Numbered from the stretch's first letter, positions 1-6,352 are shown. The stretch: 9,222 bases of DNA from Thermoleophilia bacterium (GCA_029858755.1 JAOUEK010000045.1:1-9222), one strand, 5' to 3'. Numbers and translations are program-made. Notes: generated by a model not told the origin, from the letters alone.

Positions 1-2
1 GG

Positions 3-89
3 GCCGTGACCGCGGCGGGTGGCGTGCTCGCGGACTCGCTCGCCCCGCTCGGTGCTCACGTCTACGTGCTCCCGCCTGCCGACGCGTAG
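3..89 (+). CDS. C-terminal end of an upstream gene, possibly a glycoside hydrolase
   Basis: The frame starting at base 3 is open from the window edge and ends at a TAG at 87-89, giving 28 visible residues that finish ...APLGAHVYVLPPADA. An 'APxxxHVY' ending resembles the last strand of the C-terminal beta-sandwich in some glycoside hydrolases, where the chain closes on an 'HVYR'-like strand. That resemblance is weak and from memory, so the product should be treated as unknown. The codon use (G/C at third positions) fits a real coding end. It lies 40 bp upstream of the SDR gene on the same strand, so the two could be co-transcribed. Confidence 0.45.
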   Translation, partial: AVTAAGGVLADSLAPLGAHVYVLPPADA

Positions 90-129
90 CCGGTTGCGCC
101 CGGGCCCAGGGTCCGGGACGCTGCCCTGC

Positions 130-831
130 ATGGCCAACGCACTCGTCACCGGCGGCTCGTCGGGGATCGGTGCCGCGATCGTCGAGCGACTGCGCGAGAG
201 CGGCCACGACGTGGAGGTGCTCGACCTGCGTACGGGCTTCGACGTCGCCGACCCGGAGCACTGGGAGCGCGTCCAGGCCGTCGAGATCGCATGCCTGAAC
301 GCGGGCGTGGTCGGGGGCGCCCCCGACCCCGCCGAGCTCTCGCTCGAGAGCTACCGGCGCGCGATGGCGGTCAACGTCGACGGCGTCGTGCTCGGGGTGC
401 GCCGGCTGGCCCGCGTGATGCCGGCCGGCGGGCGGATCGTCTGCACGGCCTCGCTCGCCGGGCTCACGGCGTACCCGGGCGACCCGGTGTATGTGGCCAC
501 CAAGCACGCCGTCGTCGGCTTCGTGCGCGGCGCCGCCCCGGCGCTCGCCGAGCGCGGGATCACGATCGACGCCGTGTGCCCCGGGTTCGCGGACACACCG
601 CTCGTGGCGGACGACCTGCGGCGATACCTGGAGTCGGCCGGCTTCCCGCTGCTCGATCCCGGCGAGGTCGCCGACGCCGTGCTCTCGCTGCTGGCGACGG
701 AGGGCACCGGCCGCGCGCTCGTCGTGCAGCCGGGGCGCGAGCCGGCCGCGTTCAGGTTCCCGAACGTCCCCGGGGCACGATCGGAGGACGGTGAGCGCCT
801 GCCGCCGCCGTCGGGCTCGGCGGCCGGCTGA
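130..831 (+). CDS. Short-chain dehydrogenase/reductase (SDR), NAD(P)-dependent
   Basis: A 233-residue classical SDR that interconverts an alcohol and a ketone with a nicotinamide cofactor in the cytoplasm. The Rossmann motif TGGSSGIG is at residues 7-14. Asp32 at the end of strand beta-2 suggests a preference for NAD(H). The NAG motif is at 57-59, and the catalytic tetrad is complete: Asn82, Ser108, Tyr121 and Lys125 (in YVATK). The ATG at 130 was chosen because it puts the nucleotide-binding strand directly at the N terminus (MANALVTGG); the same frame is open upstream but encodes only arginine- and serine-rich sequence. GGGA at 115-118 is a weak ribosome-binding site. The tail after residue 200 is rich in Pro, Gly and Ser and probably disordered. 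The substrate cannot be read from the sequence. Its neighbour is a convergent ACAD; an lva-type pathway includes an SDR (LvaD), but this gene is not in the kinase operon, so the link is only suggestive. Confidence 0.9.
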   Translation: MANALVTGGSSGIGAAIVERLRESGHDVEVLDLRTGFDVADPEHWERVQAVEIACLNAGVVGGAPDPAELSLESYRRAMAVNVDGVVLGVRRLARVMPAGGRIVCTASLAGLTAYPGDPVYVATKHAVVGFVRGAAPALAERGITIDAVCPGFADTPLVADDLRRYLESAGFPLLDPGEVADAVLSLLATEGTGRALVVQPGREPAAFRFPNVPGARSEDGERLPPPSGSAAG

Positions 832-837
832 GCCGAC
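810..837. terminator. Possible bidirectional hairpin terminator between SDR and ACAD genes
   Basis: Bases 810-814 (GTCGG) pair with 833-837 (CCGAC), and 816-818 (CTC) with 830-832 (GAG). The helix can continue with one G-T pair and two G-C pairs, leaving a loop of about 5 bases and one bulged G. It covers the SDR stop codon and the 16-bp gap between two convergent genes, where a shared terminator is expected. No T-run follows on either strand. Confidence 0.35.
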
Positions 838-847
838 ACCCGGGGCG

Positions 848-2050
848 TCAGGTGAAGCGCCAGCCCTCGCCGTCGCGGAAGCTGCGCAGGATCCGGCGGG
901 CGACGACCATGCGGTGCACCTCGTCGGGCCCGTCGTAGATGCGGCCCGAGCGTGCGCGCATCGCCATGCCCGCGAGCGGCGTGCCGTCGGTGAGGCCGAG
1001 CGCCCCGTGCACCTGGATCGCACGGTCGAGCACCTCGACCAGCGCGCCGGCAACCGTGAACTTGAGCAGCGAGATCTCCACGCGCGCGTCGACGCCGGCG
1101 TCGATCTTGCCCGCAGCGTCCATGGTCAGCAGACGGCACGCCTGGATCTGGGCGGCCGAGTCGGCGATCCAGTTCTGCACCGTCTGCTTGTCGGCGAGCG
1201 GGCCGCCGAACGCCTCGCGCTCCAGCGCGTAGCGGCACATCAGCTCGAAGGCCCGCTGCATCTGCCCGAGCCAGCGCATCACGTGGTGGATGCGGCCGGG
1301 GCCGAGCCGCTTCTGCGCGAGCAGGAACGCCTCGCCCTCCTCTCCCAGCGTGTTCTCGACGGGCACGCGCACCCCCGTGTACGAGACCTCGCAGTGCGTG
1401 TTCCAGCCGCGGCCCGTGTGGCCCATGACGACGGTCGGCGTGATCGTCACGCCAGGCGCGTCGGCCGGGACGAGGATCATCGTCCCCCGCCGGTGCGGGT
1501 CGGCGTCGGGGTCGGTGATCGCGAACACGATCCCGAAGCCCGCGCCGTCCGCGCCGGTCGAGAACCACTTGCGACCGTCGATCACCCACTCGTCGCGGTC
1601 CCGCACGGCCCGGGCCCGGAGTGTCGTCGGGTCCGAGCCGGCGACGTCGGGCTCCGTCATCGAGAAGAAGGAGCGGATCTCGCCGGCGACGAGCGGCACC
1701 AGGAACCGGCGCTTCTGCTCGTCGGTGCCGAAGAGGTGCAGGATCTCCGCGTTCCCCGCGTCCGGTGCCTGGCAGCCGAAGACGAGCTGCGCCCAGTGCG
1801 AGCGCCCGATCTCCTCGTTGAGGCACGCGTAGTAGAGGAACCCTTCGCCGCTGCCGCCGGCCTCGGGTGGGACGTGGGGAGCCCACAGCCCGCTCACGCG
1901 CGCCCGCTCCTGCAGCCGGGCCAGGAGGGCGGCCGCGTCGTCGTCCTCCCGGTCGAGCGCGTGCTCGGCCGGGAACACGTGCTCGTCCATGAAGGCGCGG
2001 TAGGAGGCGCGCGCCTCCAGGTACTCCGCTGGGAAGAGCGACGTCGCCAC
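848..2050 (-). CDS. Acyl-CoA dehydrogenase, ACAD10/11- or LvaC-like
   Basis: A 400-residue FAD-dependent acyl-CoA dehydrogenase fold of full family length. The N-terminal helical domain includes a [10 protein letters not shown] segment near residues 100-109. The FAD/substrate-binding signature FSMTEP is at 129-134, followed by GSDPT and the middle-domain stretch [11 protein letters not shown] from about 154. The C-terminal helical domain ends with YDGPDEVH at 372-379. In this motif Asp373 sits where medium-chain ACADs carry the catalytic Glu of YEGT; from memory, the DGPDEVH form is typical of ACAD10/ACAD11 and related bacterial proteins. In the lva and ACAD11 systems such enzymes turn a 4-phosphoacyl-CoA into an enoyl-CoA on the way to beta-oxidation. 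The divergent neighbour operon encodes a matching kinase, which supports that role here, though ordinary dehydrogenation cannot be excluded. The GTG at 2050 was chosen as start because family homology begins just after it; GTG 2068 and ATG 1990 are alternatives. None has a clear ribosome-binding site, so the mRNA may be leaderless. Confidence 0.9.
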   Translation of the reverse strand: MATSLFPAEYLEARASYRAFMDEHVFPAEHALDREDDDAAALLARLQERARVSGLWAPHVPPEAGGSGEGFLYYACLNEEIGRSHWAQLVFGCQAPDAGNAEILHLFGTDEQKRRFLVPLVAGEIRSFFSMTEPDVAGSDPTTLRARAVRDRDEWVIDGRKWFSTGADGAGFGIVFAITDPDADPHRRGTMILVPADAPGVTITPTVVMGHTGRGWNTHCEVSYTGVRVPVENTLGEEGEAFLLAQKRLGPGRIHHVMRWLGQMQRAFELMCRYALEREAFGGPLADKQTVQNWIADSAAQIQACRLLTMDAAGKIDAGVDARVEISLLKFTVAGALVEVLDRAIQVHGALGLTDGTPLAGMAMRARSGRIYDGPDEVHRMVVARRILRSFRDGEGWRFT

Positions 2051-2055
2051 GCGAG

Positions 2056-2062
2056 TAGGATC
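2056..2062. promoter_or_regulatory. Candidate symmetric bidirectional -10 element serving ACAD and LLM genes
   Basis: The plus strand reads TAGGATC here. TAGGAT fits a TAnnnT -10 box with A2057 as -11 and T2061 as -7, predicting a start at 2068, one base before the LLM ATG. On the minus strand the same two base pairs swap roles (T opposite A2057 as -7, A opposite T2061 as -11), predicting a start at 2050, the first base of the ACAD GTG. A TTGCAG on the minus strand at 2086-2081 could be the -35 for the ACAD side, with an 18-bp spacer; no good -35 is seen for the LLM side. The AGGA at 2057-2060 is also well placed (8 bases) to act as a ribosome-binding site for the LLM if transcription starts further upstream. 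Confidence 0.4.
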
Positions 2063-2068
2063 GTGCAC

Positions 2069-3091
2069 ATGAGGCTCGGCCTGCAACTCGGGTACGACGA
2101 CCCGGTGTCGGCGGTCGCCCTCGCCGAGGAGGCGGACCGCCTCGGCTTCCACTCCGTCTGGACGTCCGAGGCGTACGGCTCCGACGCCGTGACGCCGATG
2201 GCGTGGCTGGCGGCGCGTACCGAGCGGATCAACGTGGGCGCGGCGATCATGCAGATGCCGGCCCGGTCGCCGGCGACGACCGCGGCCACCGTCGCCACGC
2301 TCGACCTGCTCTCCGGCGGACGGGTGCTGCTCGGCCTCGGCACCTCCGGGCCGCAGGTGGCGGAGGGCTGGCACGGTCAGGCGTGGGGGAAGCCGCTCAC
2401 GCGGACGCGCGAGTACGTCGACATCGTGCGCCAGGTGCTGCGGCGCGAGGCGCCGGTCGAGCACCACGGCGAGCACTACGACGTGCCGTACACGGGCCCC
2501 GGGGCCACCGGCCTGGGCAAGCCCCTGAAGCTCATCGTCCACCCCCTGCGGCCGGACGTGCCCATCTACCTGGCCGCGATCGGGCCGCGCAACGTCGCGC
2601 TCGCCGCCGAGATCGCCGACGGCTGGCTGCCCATCTTCTTCTCGCCCGAGCGCTTCGCAGAGGTGCACGGGCCGAGCCTCGAGGAGGGCTTCGCCCGACG
2701 GGGCGGCAGGCCGGAGGGCTGGGATCTCGCCCCGCTCGTGCCGGTGGTCGTCGCCGACGACGCGGCGGCGGCACGGGAGTTCCTGAAGCCGCTGCTCGCG
2801 CTGTACGTCGGGGGCATGGGCGCCCGCGGGCAGAACTTCTACAACCGGCTCGCCGGCCGCTACGGCTACGAGGCGGAGGCGGCACGGGTGCAGGAGCTGT
2901 ACCTGGACGGCCACCGGGCCGACGCGATCGCCGCCGTCCCCGACGCGCTCGTGGACGAGGTGGCGCTGGTCGGCGACCGCGCCCGCATCGGCGACCGGCT
3001 CGACGCGTGGCGCGCGTGCGGGGTGACGACCATGATCCTGCAGGCCCGGCAGCCGGAGGCGCTGCAGCTGCTCGCAGAGCTCGCGTCGTGA
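2069..3091 (+). CDS. LLM-class F420-dependent oxidoreductase, Rv3520c-like
   Basis: A 340-residue luciferase-like monooxygenase superfamily protein (TIM barrel), of the branch that uses deazaflavin F420 rather than FMN. Visible landmarks are the N-terminal strand [23 protein letters not shown] at 30-43, [20 protein letters not shown] at 82-101, GLGKPLK at 148-154, then a HPLR and a [15 protein letters not shown] segment. This combination strongly recalls the mycobacterial Rv3520c family, annotated as a probable F420-dependent oxidoreductase. Members commonly move a hydride between F420 and an alcohol, ketone or enone; the actual substrate is unknown. The start is the ATG at 2069, 18 bp from the divergent ACAD start. 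It is the first gene of an apparent three-gene operon, and its TGA overlaps the start of the kinase gene. In that setting it could make or use a hydroxy- or oxo-acyl substrate for the kinase/ACAD pair (inference). Flavin use instead of F420 cannot be excluded without a structure model. Confidence 0.88.
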   Translation: MRLGLQLGYDDPVSAVALAEEADRLGFHSVWTSEAYGSDAVTPMAWLAARTERINVGAAIMQMPARSPATTAATVATLDLLSGGRVLLGLGTSGPQVAEGWHGQAWGKPLTRTREYVDIVRQVLRREAPVEHHGEHYDVPYTGPGATGLGKPLKLIVHPLRPDVPIYLAAIGPRNVALAAEIADGWLPIFFSPERFAEVHGPSLEEGFARRGGRPEGWDLAPLVPVVVADDAAAAREFLKPLLALYVGGMGARGQNFYNRLAGRYGYEAEAARVQELYLDGHRADAIAAVPDALVDEVALVGDRARIGDRLDAWRACGVTTMILQARQPEALQLLAELAS

Positions 3092-4335
3092 ACGAGGAGC
3101 TCGAGGCCGCCCTCGGCACGAGGGTCGCCAGCGCGCACCTGCTCCCCGGCGGCGCGTCCAAGGAGGCGTGGGCGATCGACACGGCCGACGGGCGGGAGCT
3201 CTTCCTTCGCCGCGCGATGGGCGGCGTGATCCACCAGCACACGCTCTCCCTGCGCGAGGAGTTCGAGCTGCTCGTCGCCGCCCGCGACGCCGGCGTGACC
3301 GTGCCCGAGCCCGTCGCCTACCTCGGCGACCTCGACGGCCGCGAGGCGTTCGTCGTCGAGCGGCTGCACGGCGAGACGATCGGCAGACGCATCGTGCGCG
3401 ACCCCCCTCCGGGCCTCGGGGTGCGGCTCGCGGAGGAGCTGGCGAGGATCCACGCGATCCCGCACGACCACGTCCACTTCCTCCCGCTCACCGACCCGCC
3501 GGCGAGCATGCGCGCCGAGCTGGACGAGGTCGGCGAGCCGCACCCGGCGATCGAGTACGGCCTCGCGTGGTTCGAGGAGCACCGGCCGCCGCCGCGGCCC
3601 GAGGTCGTCACCCACGGAGACTTCCGCATCGGCAACGTGATGGTCGCGGACGGCGAGCTGGTGGCGATCCTCGACTGGGAGTTCGCGCACGTCGGCGACC
3701 CGGTCGAGGACCTCGCGTGGCCGGTGGTGCGCGCATGGCGCTTCGGGGCGGACGAGCGGCGCCTCGGCGGCGTGGACGACGTCGAGCCGTACCTCACCCG
3801 CTACGCGGAGCTGACCGGCACCGAGGTCACCCCGGCCGAGCTCGACGCCTGGGAGGTGCTCGGCAACTGCAAGTGGGCGGTCGGCTGCCTGAACCAGGCG
3901 CGGCGCCACCTCTCGGGCGAGGACCGCAGCGTCGAGCTCGCGATCCTCGGACGACTGGCGGCGGAGCAGGAGCTGGAGCTGCTCGACCTCGTCGACCGCA
4001 TCGAGGGGCGCGCACGCCGCGACGCGGGCCCGCCGGCCGCTGTCCTCCACGACCGGCCGTCCGCAGGGGAGCTCGCTGCCGCAGTGCGCGAGTTCCTCGA
4101 CGGCGAGATCCTGCCGCAGCTCGACGACCATCGCTCCCGCTTCCGCACCCTCGTGGCGATGAACGCGCTCACGATCGTCGAGCGCGAGTCGCCGCACCCG
4201 GGTGAGCGCGACCCGTCGCTCGCGCGGGCGATCCGCGACCAGGGCACAGCTGCCGCCGACCCGGACGAGCTGCGCGCCGACGTCGAGGCGCGGCTGGCAG
4301 TCGCCAGCCCGCGCGCGCTGGAGCGCTACCGCTGA
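3088..4335 (+). CDS. APH-fold acyl-CoA kinase fused to a DUF6285/LvaB-like domain
   Basis: A 415-residue two-domain protein. Residues 1-310 are an aminoglycoside-phosphotransferase/choline-kinase fold: the [11 protein letters not shown] nucleotide-binding region at 18-28, a hinge near 88-93 (FVVERL), the catalytic loop HGDFRIGN at 176-183 (Asp178 base, Asn183) and the metal-binding [12 protein letters not shown] at 194-205 (Asp196). This subfamily is the kinase of LvaA and of human ACAD10/11, which phosphorylates 4-hydroxyacyl-CoA rather than antibiotics. Residues 322-415, starting [16 protein letters not shown] and including [15 protein letters not shown], match my memory of DUF6285, the separate small protein LvaB that accompanies LvaA. 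The fusion is in one uninterrupted frame. The GTG start at 3088 overlaps the LLM TGA (GTGA), so translation is probably coupled. Its role is inferred as ATP-dependent phosphorylation of a hydroxyacyl-CoA ahead of the divergent ACAD. The kinase fold is certain; the LvaB assignment is likely but needs a profile search; the substrate is unknown. Confidence 0.88.
   Translation: MNEELEAALGTRVASAHLLPGGASKEAWAIDTADGRELFLRRAMGGVIHQHTLSLREEFELLVAARDAGVTVPEPVAYLGDLDGREAFVVERLHGETIGRRIVRDPPPGLGVRLAEELARIHAIPHDHVHFLPLTDPPASMRAELDEVGEPHPAIEYGLAWFEEHRPPPRPEVVTHGDFRIGNVMVADGELVAILDWEFAHVGDPVEDLAWPVVRAWRFGADERRLGGVDDVEPYLTRYAELTGTEVTPAELDAWEVLGNCKWAVGCLNQARRHLSGEDRSVELAILGRLAAEQELELLDLVDRIEGRARRDAGPPAAVLHDRPSAGELAAAVREFLDGEILPQLDDHRSRFRTLVAMNALTIVERESPHPGERDPSLARAIRDQGTAAADPDELRADVEARLAVASPRALERYR
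4320..4334 (+). promoter_or_regulatory. GGAG ribosome-binding site plus CTG start candidate for the histidine phosphatase
   Basis: GGAG at 4320-4323 is 8 bases upstream of a CTG at 4332-4334. That CTG overlaps the kinase TGA as CTGA, the same geometry as the common ATGA and GTGA couplings. Starting here adds MRRRLYL before the first ATG, restoring the usual beta-1 strand that precedes the RHG motif. No ATG, GTG or TTG occurs in this frame in the bases examined upstream (about 4263-4352). Confidence 0.4.
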
Positions 4336-4352
4336 GGCGGCGGCTGTACCTG

Positions 4353-4991
4353 ATGCGCCACGGCGACGTGGCCTACTTCGACGCCGAAGGCCGTCCCGTG
4401 CCCCCCGACGACGTGTCGCTCACGCCGGACGGAGTGCGCCAGGCCGAGGCGGCACGCGACCTGCTCCGGGAGGCGCGACTCGACAGGGTGCTCGCGAGCG
4501 GCTTGCCGCGCACCATGGAGACCGCCGGGCTGGTCGCCCCCGGAGCAGCGGTCGAGGTGTGGCCCGAGCTGCAGGAGATCAAGGGCGCGCGGCTCTCCTC
4601 GATCCCCCCCGATGAGCTCGAGGAGGCGTTCGTGCACGCGTTCCGCGGCGTGGTGCCGCTGGAGAAGCGGTTCCTCGGCGGCGAGACGGTCGGAGCGCTC
4701 TTCGACCGGGTGCTGCCCGCGCTCGACCGCCTGCTCGCCGACGAGGGCTGGGACACGGCGCTCGCCGTCCTCCACGGCGGCGTCAACCGGGCGATCCTCT
4801 CCTACGCGCTCACCGGCGACCGCGTCTTCCTCGGGCACTTCGAGCAGGCGCCCGGCTGCGTCAACGTGCTCGACGTCGGGGACGAGTGGATCGTGCGCGC
4901 GGTCAACGTGGCGCCGCTCGACCCGCTCCATGCCACGACGAGGCTGACGACGATGGAGCGCTACTGGAGCGAGTACCGCCGCGAGCGCTGA
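4353..4991 (+). CDS. Histidine phosphatase family (phosphoglycerate mutase-like) protein
   Basis: From the first ATG this gives 212 residues of the histidine phosphatase superfamily, which removes phosphate through a phosphohistidine intermediate. The RHG motif with nucleophilic His3 is at residues 2-4, the second phosphate-binding Arg is probably Arg53 in SGLPRTMETA, and the second catalytic His is His141 in VLHGG. With the ATG at 4353 the protein would begin at MRHG and lack its first beta strand (RLYLM), which is encoded just upstream in frame; a CTG start at 4332 is therefore more likely (see the separate entry). It is the last gene of the LLM-kinase operon, touching the kinase stop, and a strong hairpin follows the TGA. 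A phosphatase next to a small-molecule kinase could reverse or proofread phosphorylation, for example by clearing dead-end phosphoacyl products, but this is inference. Other family roles, on sugar phosphates or nucleotides, remain open. Confidence 0.85.
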   Translation: MRHGDVAYFDAEGRPVPPDDVSLTPDGVRQAEAARDLLREARLDRVLASGLPRTMETAGLVAPGAAVEVWPELQEIKGARLSSIPPDELEEAFVHAFRGVVPLEKRFLGGETVGALFDRVLPALDRLLADEGWDTALAVLHGGVNRAILSYALTGDRVFLGHFEQAPGCVNVLDVGDEWIVRAVNVAPLDPLHATTRLTTMERYWSEYRRER

Positions 4992-4995
4992 CATG

Positions 4996-5023
4996 CGCGG
5001 GGCCGGCGGCTGCCGGCCCCGCG
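4996..5023. terminator. Strong bidirectional hairpin terminator between convergent genes
   Basis: A perfect 12-bp GC-only stem: 4996-5007 pairs with 5012-5023 around a GGCT tetraloop. It starts 4 bases after the histidine phosphatase TGA and lies 19 bases beyond the end of the convergent substrate-binding-protein gene, so it can serve both transcripts. Only ATT follows on the plus strand and no T-run on the minus strand, so it is an L-shaped hairpin of the kind common in GC-rich actinobacteria rather than a classical U-tract terminator. Confidence 0.7.
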
Positions 5024-5042
5024 ATTCCCATGCCCGCTCGCC

Positions 5043-6305
5043 CTAGAGCCCGGTCCTGGGCGAGCCGCACTTCAGCTTCGAGACGGCCTTGAACGTGCCG
5101 TCGGTGAACTTCACGATCTGCTCGCAGCTGACGGGGAACTGGTCCGCGCCCTTCGTCCGCTGCGCGTTGCCGGGCAGCAGGAAGGGGCTCGCCTCGTTCC
5201 AGTTTCGCGCGGCCTGCATGAGCCCCGCCCGCGTCGGGTTCTTGCCCGCCTTGTAGAGCAGCTGTACGAACGCGTGTGCGACGGCGACGCCGTACAGGTT
5301 CAGGCTGTTCGCCTGCACGGCCGCGTTCGACCCGTTCGGGTAGTACTTCGACATCACCTGGCGGTACAGCTTCATGCCCGCGTCGTCGTCCCACACGGGG
5401 CTCGCCGGGTCTTTGGCGTACTGCACCGTGAACGTGTTGTTCACGAGCGCCCCCGCACCGGCCCTCTGCGCGGTGGTCAGGAACGTGTCGGTGCCGGAAA
5501 CCGAGTTGGTGTAGATCACCGGCGGGTTCCAGCCGAGGGTCTTCGCGATCACGTAGGCCTGAATCGTGGCTCGGGGCGTGGCGAAGATCACGAAGACCGT
5601 CGCCCCGCTCGCCCGGAGCTTCGCGACCTGCGTGGCGACGGACGTGGCCGTCACCTCGTAGGCCTCCTCGCCGACGATGTTCGACGTCTTGCCGCCGAGA
5701 CCGGCCTTGAGGCCCGTCAGGTAGTCGAAGCCGTACTCGTCGTTCTGGTAGAGGACGCCGATCTTCGCATTGGGGCTGTTGCGGGCGATCGCCTGCCCGT
5801 AGATCTTGCCCTCGAGCGAGTAGGGCGGCTGCCAGCCGATCGTCCACGGGTACTTCGTCGTCTCGGCGCCCCAGATCGTGGCCCCCGTCGCGTTCAGGAT
5901 CTGCGGCACCTTCCTCGAGTTGAGGTAGGGCCGGATCGCGACGTTGTTCGCCGTGCCGAGCGAGCCGACGACCGCGAACACCTTGTCCTGCTCGACGAGC
6001 TTGCGTGTCAGCTGCACAGTGTTCGCCGGGTTGTAGCCGTCGTCGTACACGGTGAAGACGATCTGACGACCGCCGACGCCGCGCTTGCCGTCGGGCCCGC
6101 GGCGGGCGTTGATGTACGAGAAGTACGCCTTCATCGCTCCCGGGATCGGCGCGTAGAGGGACGCCGGCCCCGTGAGCGGGTACGTGCCGCCGATCTTGAT
6201 CGTCCGCGCCGTGACCCCGGTCTCGTTCGCAGCGGCGGTCGTGGTGGAGACGGCGACCGCCAGCGCCGCGACGAGCGCGAACGCGGACACCATGATTTTG
6301 CGCAT
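5043..6305 (-). CDS. LivK-type branched-chain amino acid/amide ABC transporter substrate-binding protein
   Basis: A 420-residue extracytoplasmic solute-binding protein of the Leu/Ile/Val-binding (Peripla_BP_6) type, which captures a small ligand and hands it to an ABC permease. The N terminus MRKIM plus a hydrophobic stretch (about residues 5-19) and TTTAAAN is a Sec signal peptide, likely cut after about Ala26. The mature part opens with the typical IKIGGTYPLTGP at 36-47, then a DDGYNP segment and VVGSLGTAN, all usual for this fold. The protein has only two cysteines, Cys394 and Cys413 near the C terminus, which may form a disulfide; there is no lipobox cysteine. The ATG at 6305 was chosen because AGGAGG lies 6 bases upstream. 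No permease or ATPase gene is in the window, so the ligand cannot be inferred; amino acids, amides, urea or aromatic acids are all possible. The gene follows pepF in the same direction with a 107-bp gap holding a likely promoter of its own. Confidence 0.92.
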   Translation of the reverse strand: MRKIMVSAFALVAALAVAVSTTTAAANETGVTARTIKIGGTYPLTGPASLYAPIPGAMKAYFSYINARRGPDGKRGVGGRQIVFTVYDDGYNPANTVQLTRKLVEQDKVFAVVGSLGTANNVAIRPYLNSRKVPQILNATGATIWGAETTKYPWTIGWQPPYSLEGKIYGQAIARNSPNAKIGVLYQNDEYGFDYLTGLKAGLGGKTSNIVGEEAYEVTATSVATQVAKLRASGATVFVIFATPRATIQAYVIAKTLGWNPPVIYTNSVSGTDTFLTTAQRAGAGALVNNTFTVQYAKDPASPVWDDDAGMKLYRQVMSKYYPNGSNAAVQANSLNLYGVAVAHAFVQLLYKAGKNPTRAGLMQAARNWNEASPFLLPGNAQRTKGADQFPVSCEQIVKFTDGTFKAVSKLKCGSPRTGL

Positions 6306-6311
6306 TGGACT

Positions 6312-6317
6312 CCTCCT
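6312..6317 (-). promoter_or_regulatory. Perfect AGGAGG ribosome-binding site of the substrate-binding protein gene
   Basis: The minus strand reads AGGAGG with 6 bases before the ATG at 6305. It is the strongest ribosome-binding site in the window, fits high expression of a secreted binding protein, and fixes the start over the in-frame ATG 12 bases downstream. Confidence 0.85.
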
Positions 6318-6332
6318 GGAGACAGACCCGAT

Positions 6333-6352
6333 GGGGCGACCATACTCGCCCC
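6333..6352 (-). promoter_or_regulatory. Inverted repeat around a putative -10 upstream of the substrate-binding protein gene
   Basis: GGGGCGA (6333-6339) and TCGCCCC (6346-6352) form a perfect 7-bp inverted repeat with a 6-base spacer. The minus strand within it reads TATGGT (6344-6339), a TAnnnT -10 candidate that would start transcription near 6332 and leave a leader of about 27 bases with the AGGAGG site. A dyad centred on a -10 is a typical position for a repressor site. It could instead be a short hairpin terminating pepF transcription; no T-run follows. No convincing -35 is seen. Confidence 0.4.

Noticed and set aside
351..1886. Long minus-strand open frame of about 511 codons across the SDR and ACAD genes
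   Set aside because: Shadow frame: very Arg/Pro/Ser-rich, overlapping two genes with intact catalytic motifs, and matching no family I recognise.
2069..2914. Upstream open extension of the ACAD frame on the minus strand to 2914
   Set aside because: It is antisense to the well-supported LLM gene, has an Arg/Pro/His-rich composition typical of GC-rich shadow frames, and ACAD homology begins only at about 2050.
3088..4050. Aminoglycoside resistance gene
   Set aside because: The APH fold is shared, but the DUF6285-like tail and the adjacent ACAD and oxidoreductase genes point to the acyl-CoA kinase branch, not antibiotic inactivation.
2866..4197. Minus-strand open frame of about 443 codons opposite the kinase gene
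   Set aside because: It mirrors the third-position GC bias of the real kinase gene; composition is low-complexity Val/Glu/Arg-rich with no recognisable motif.
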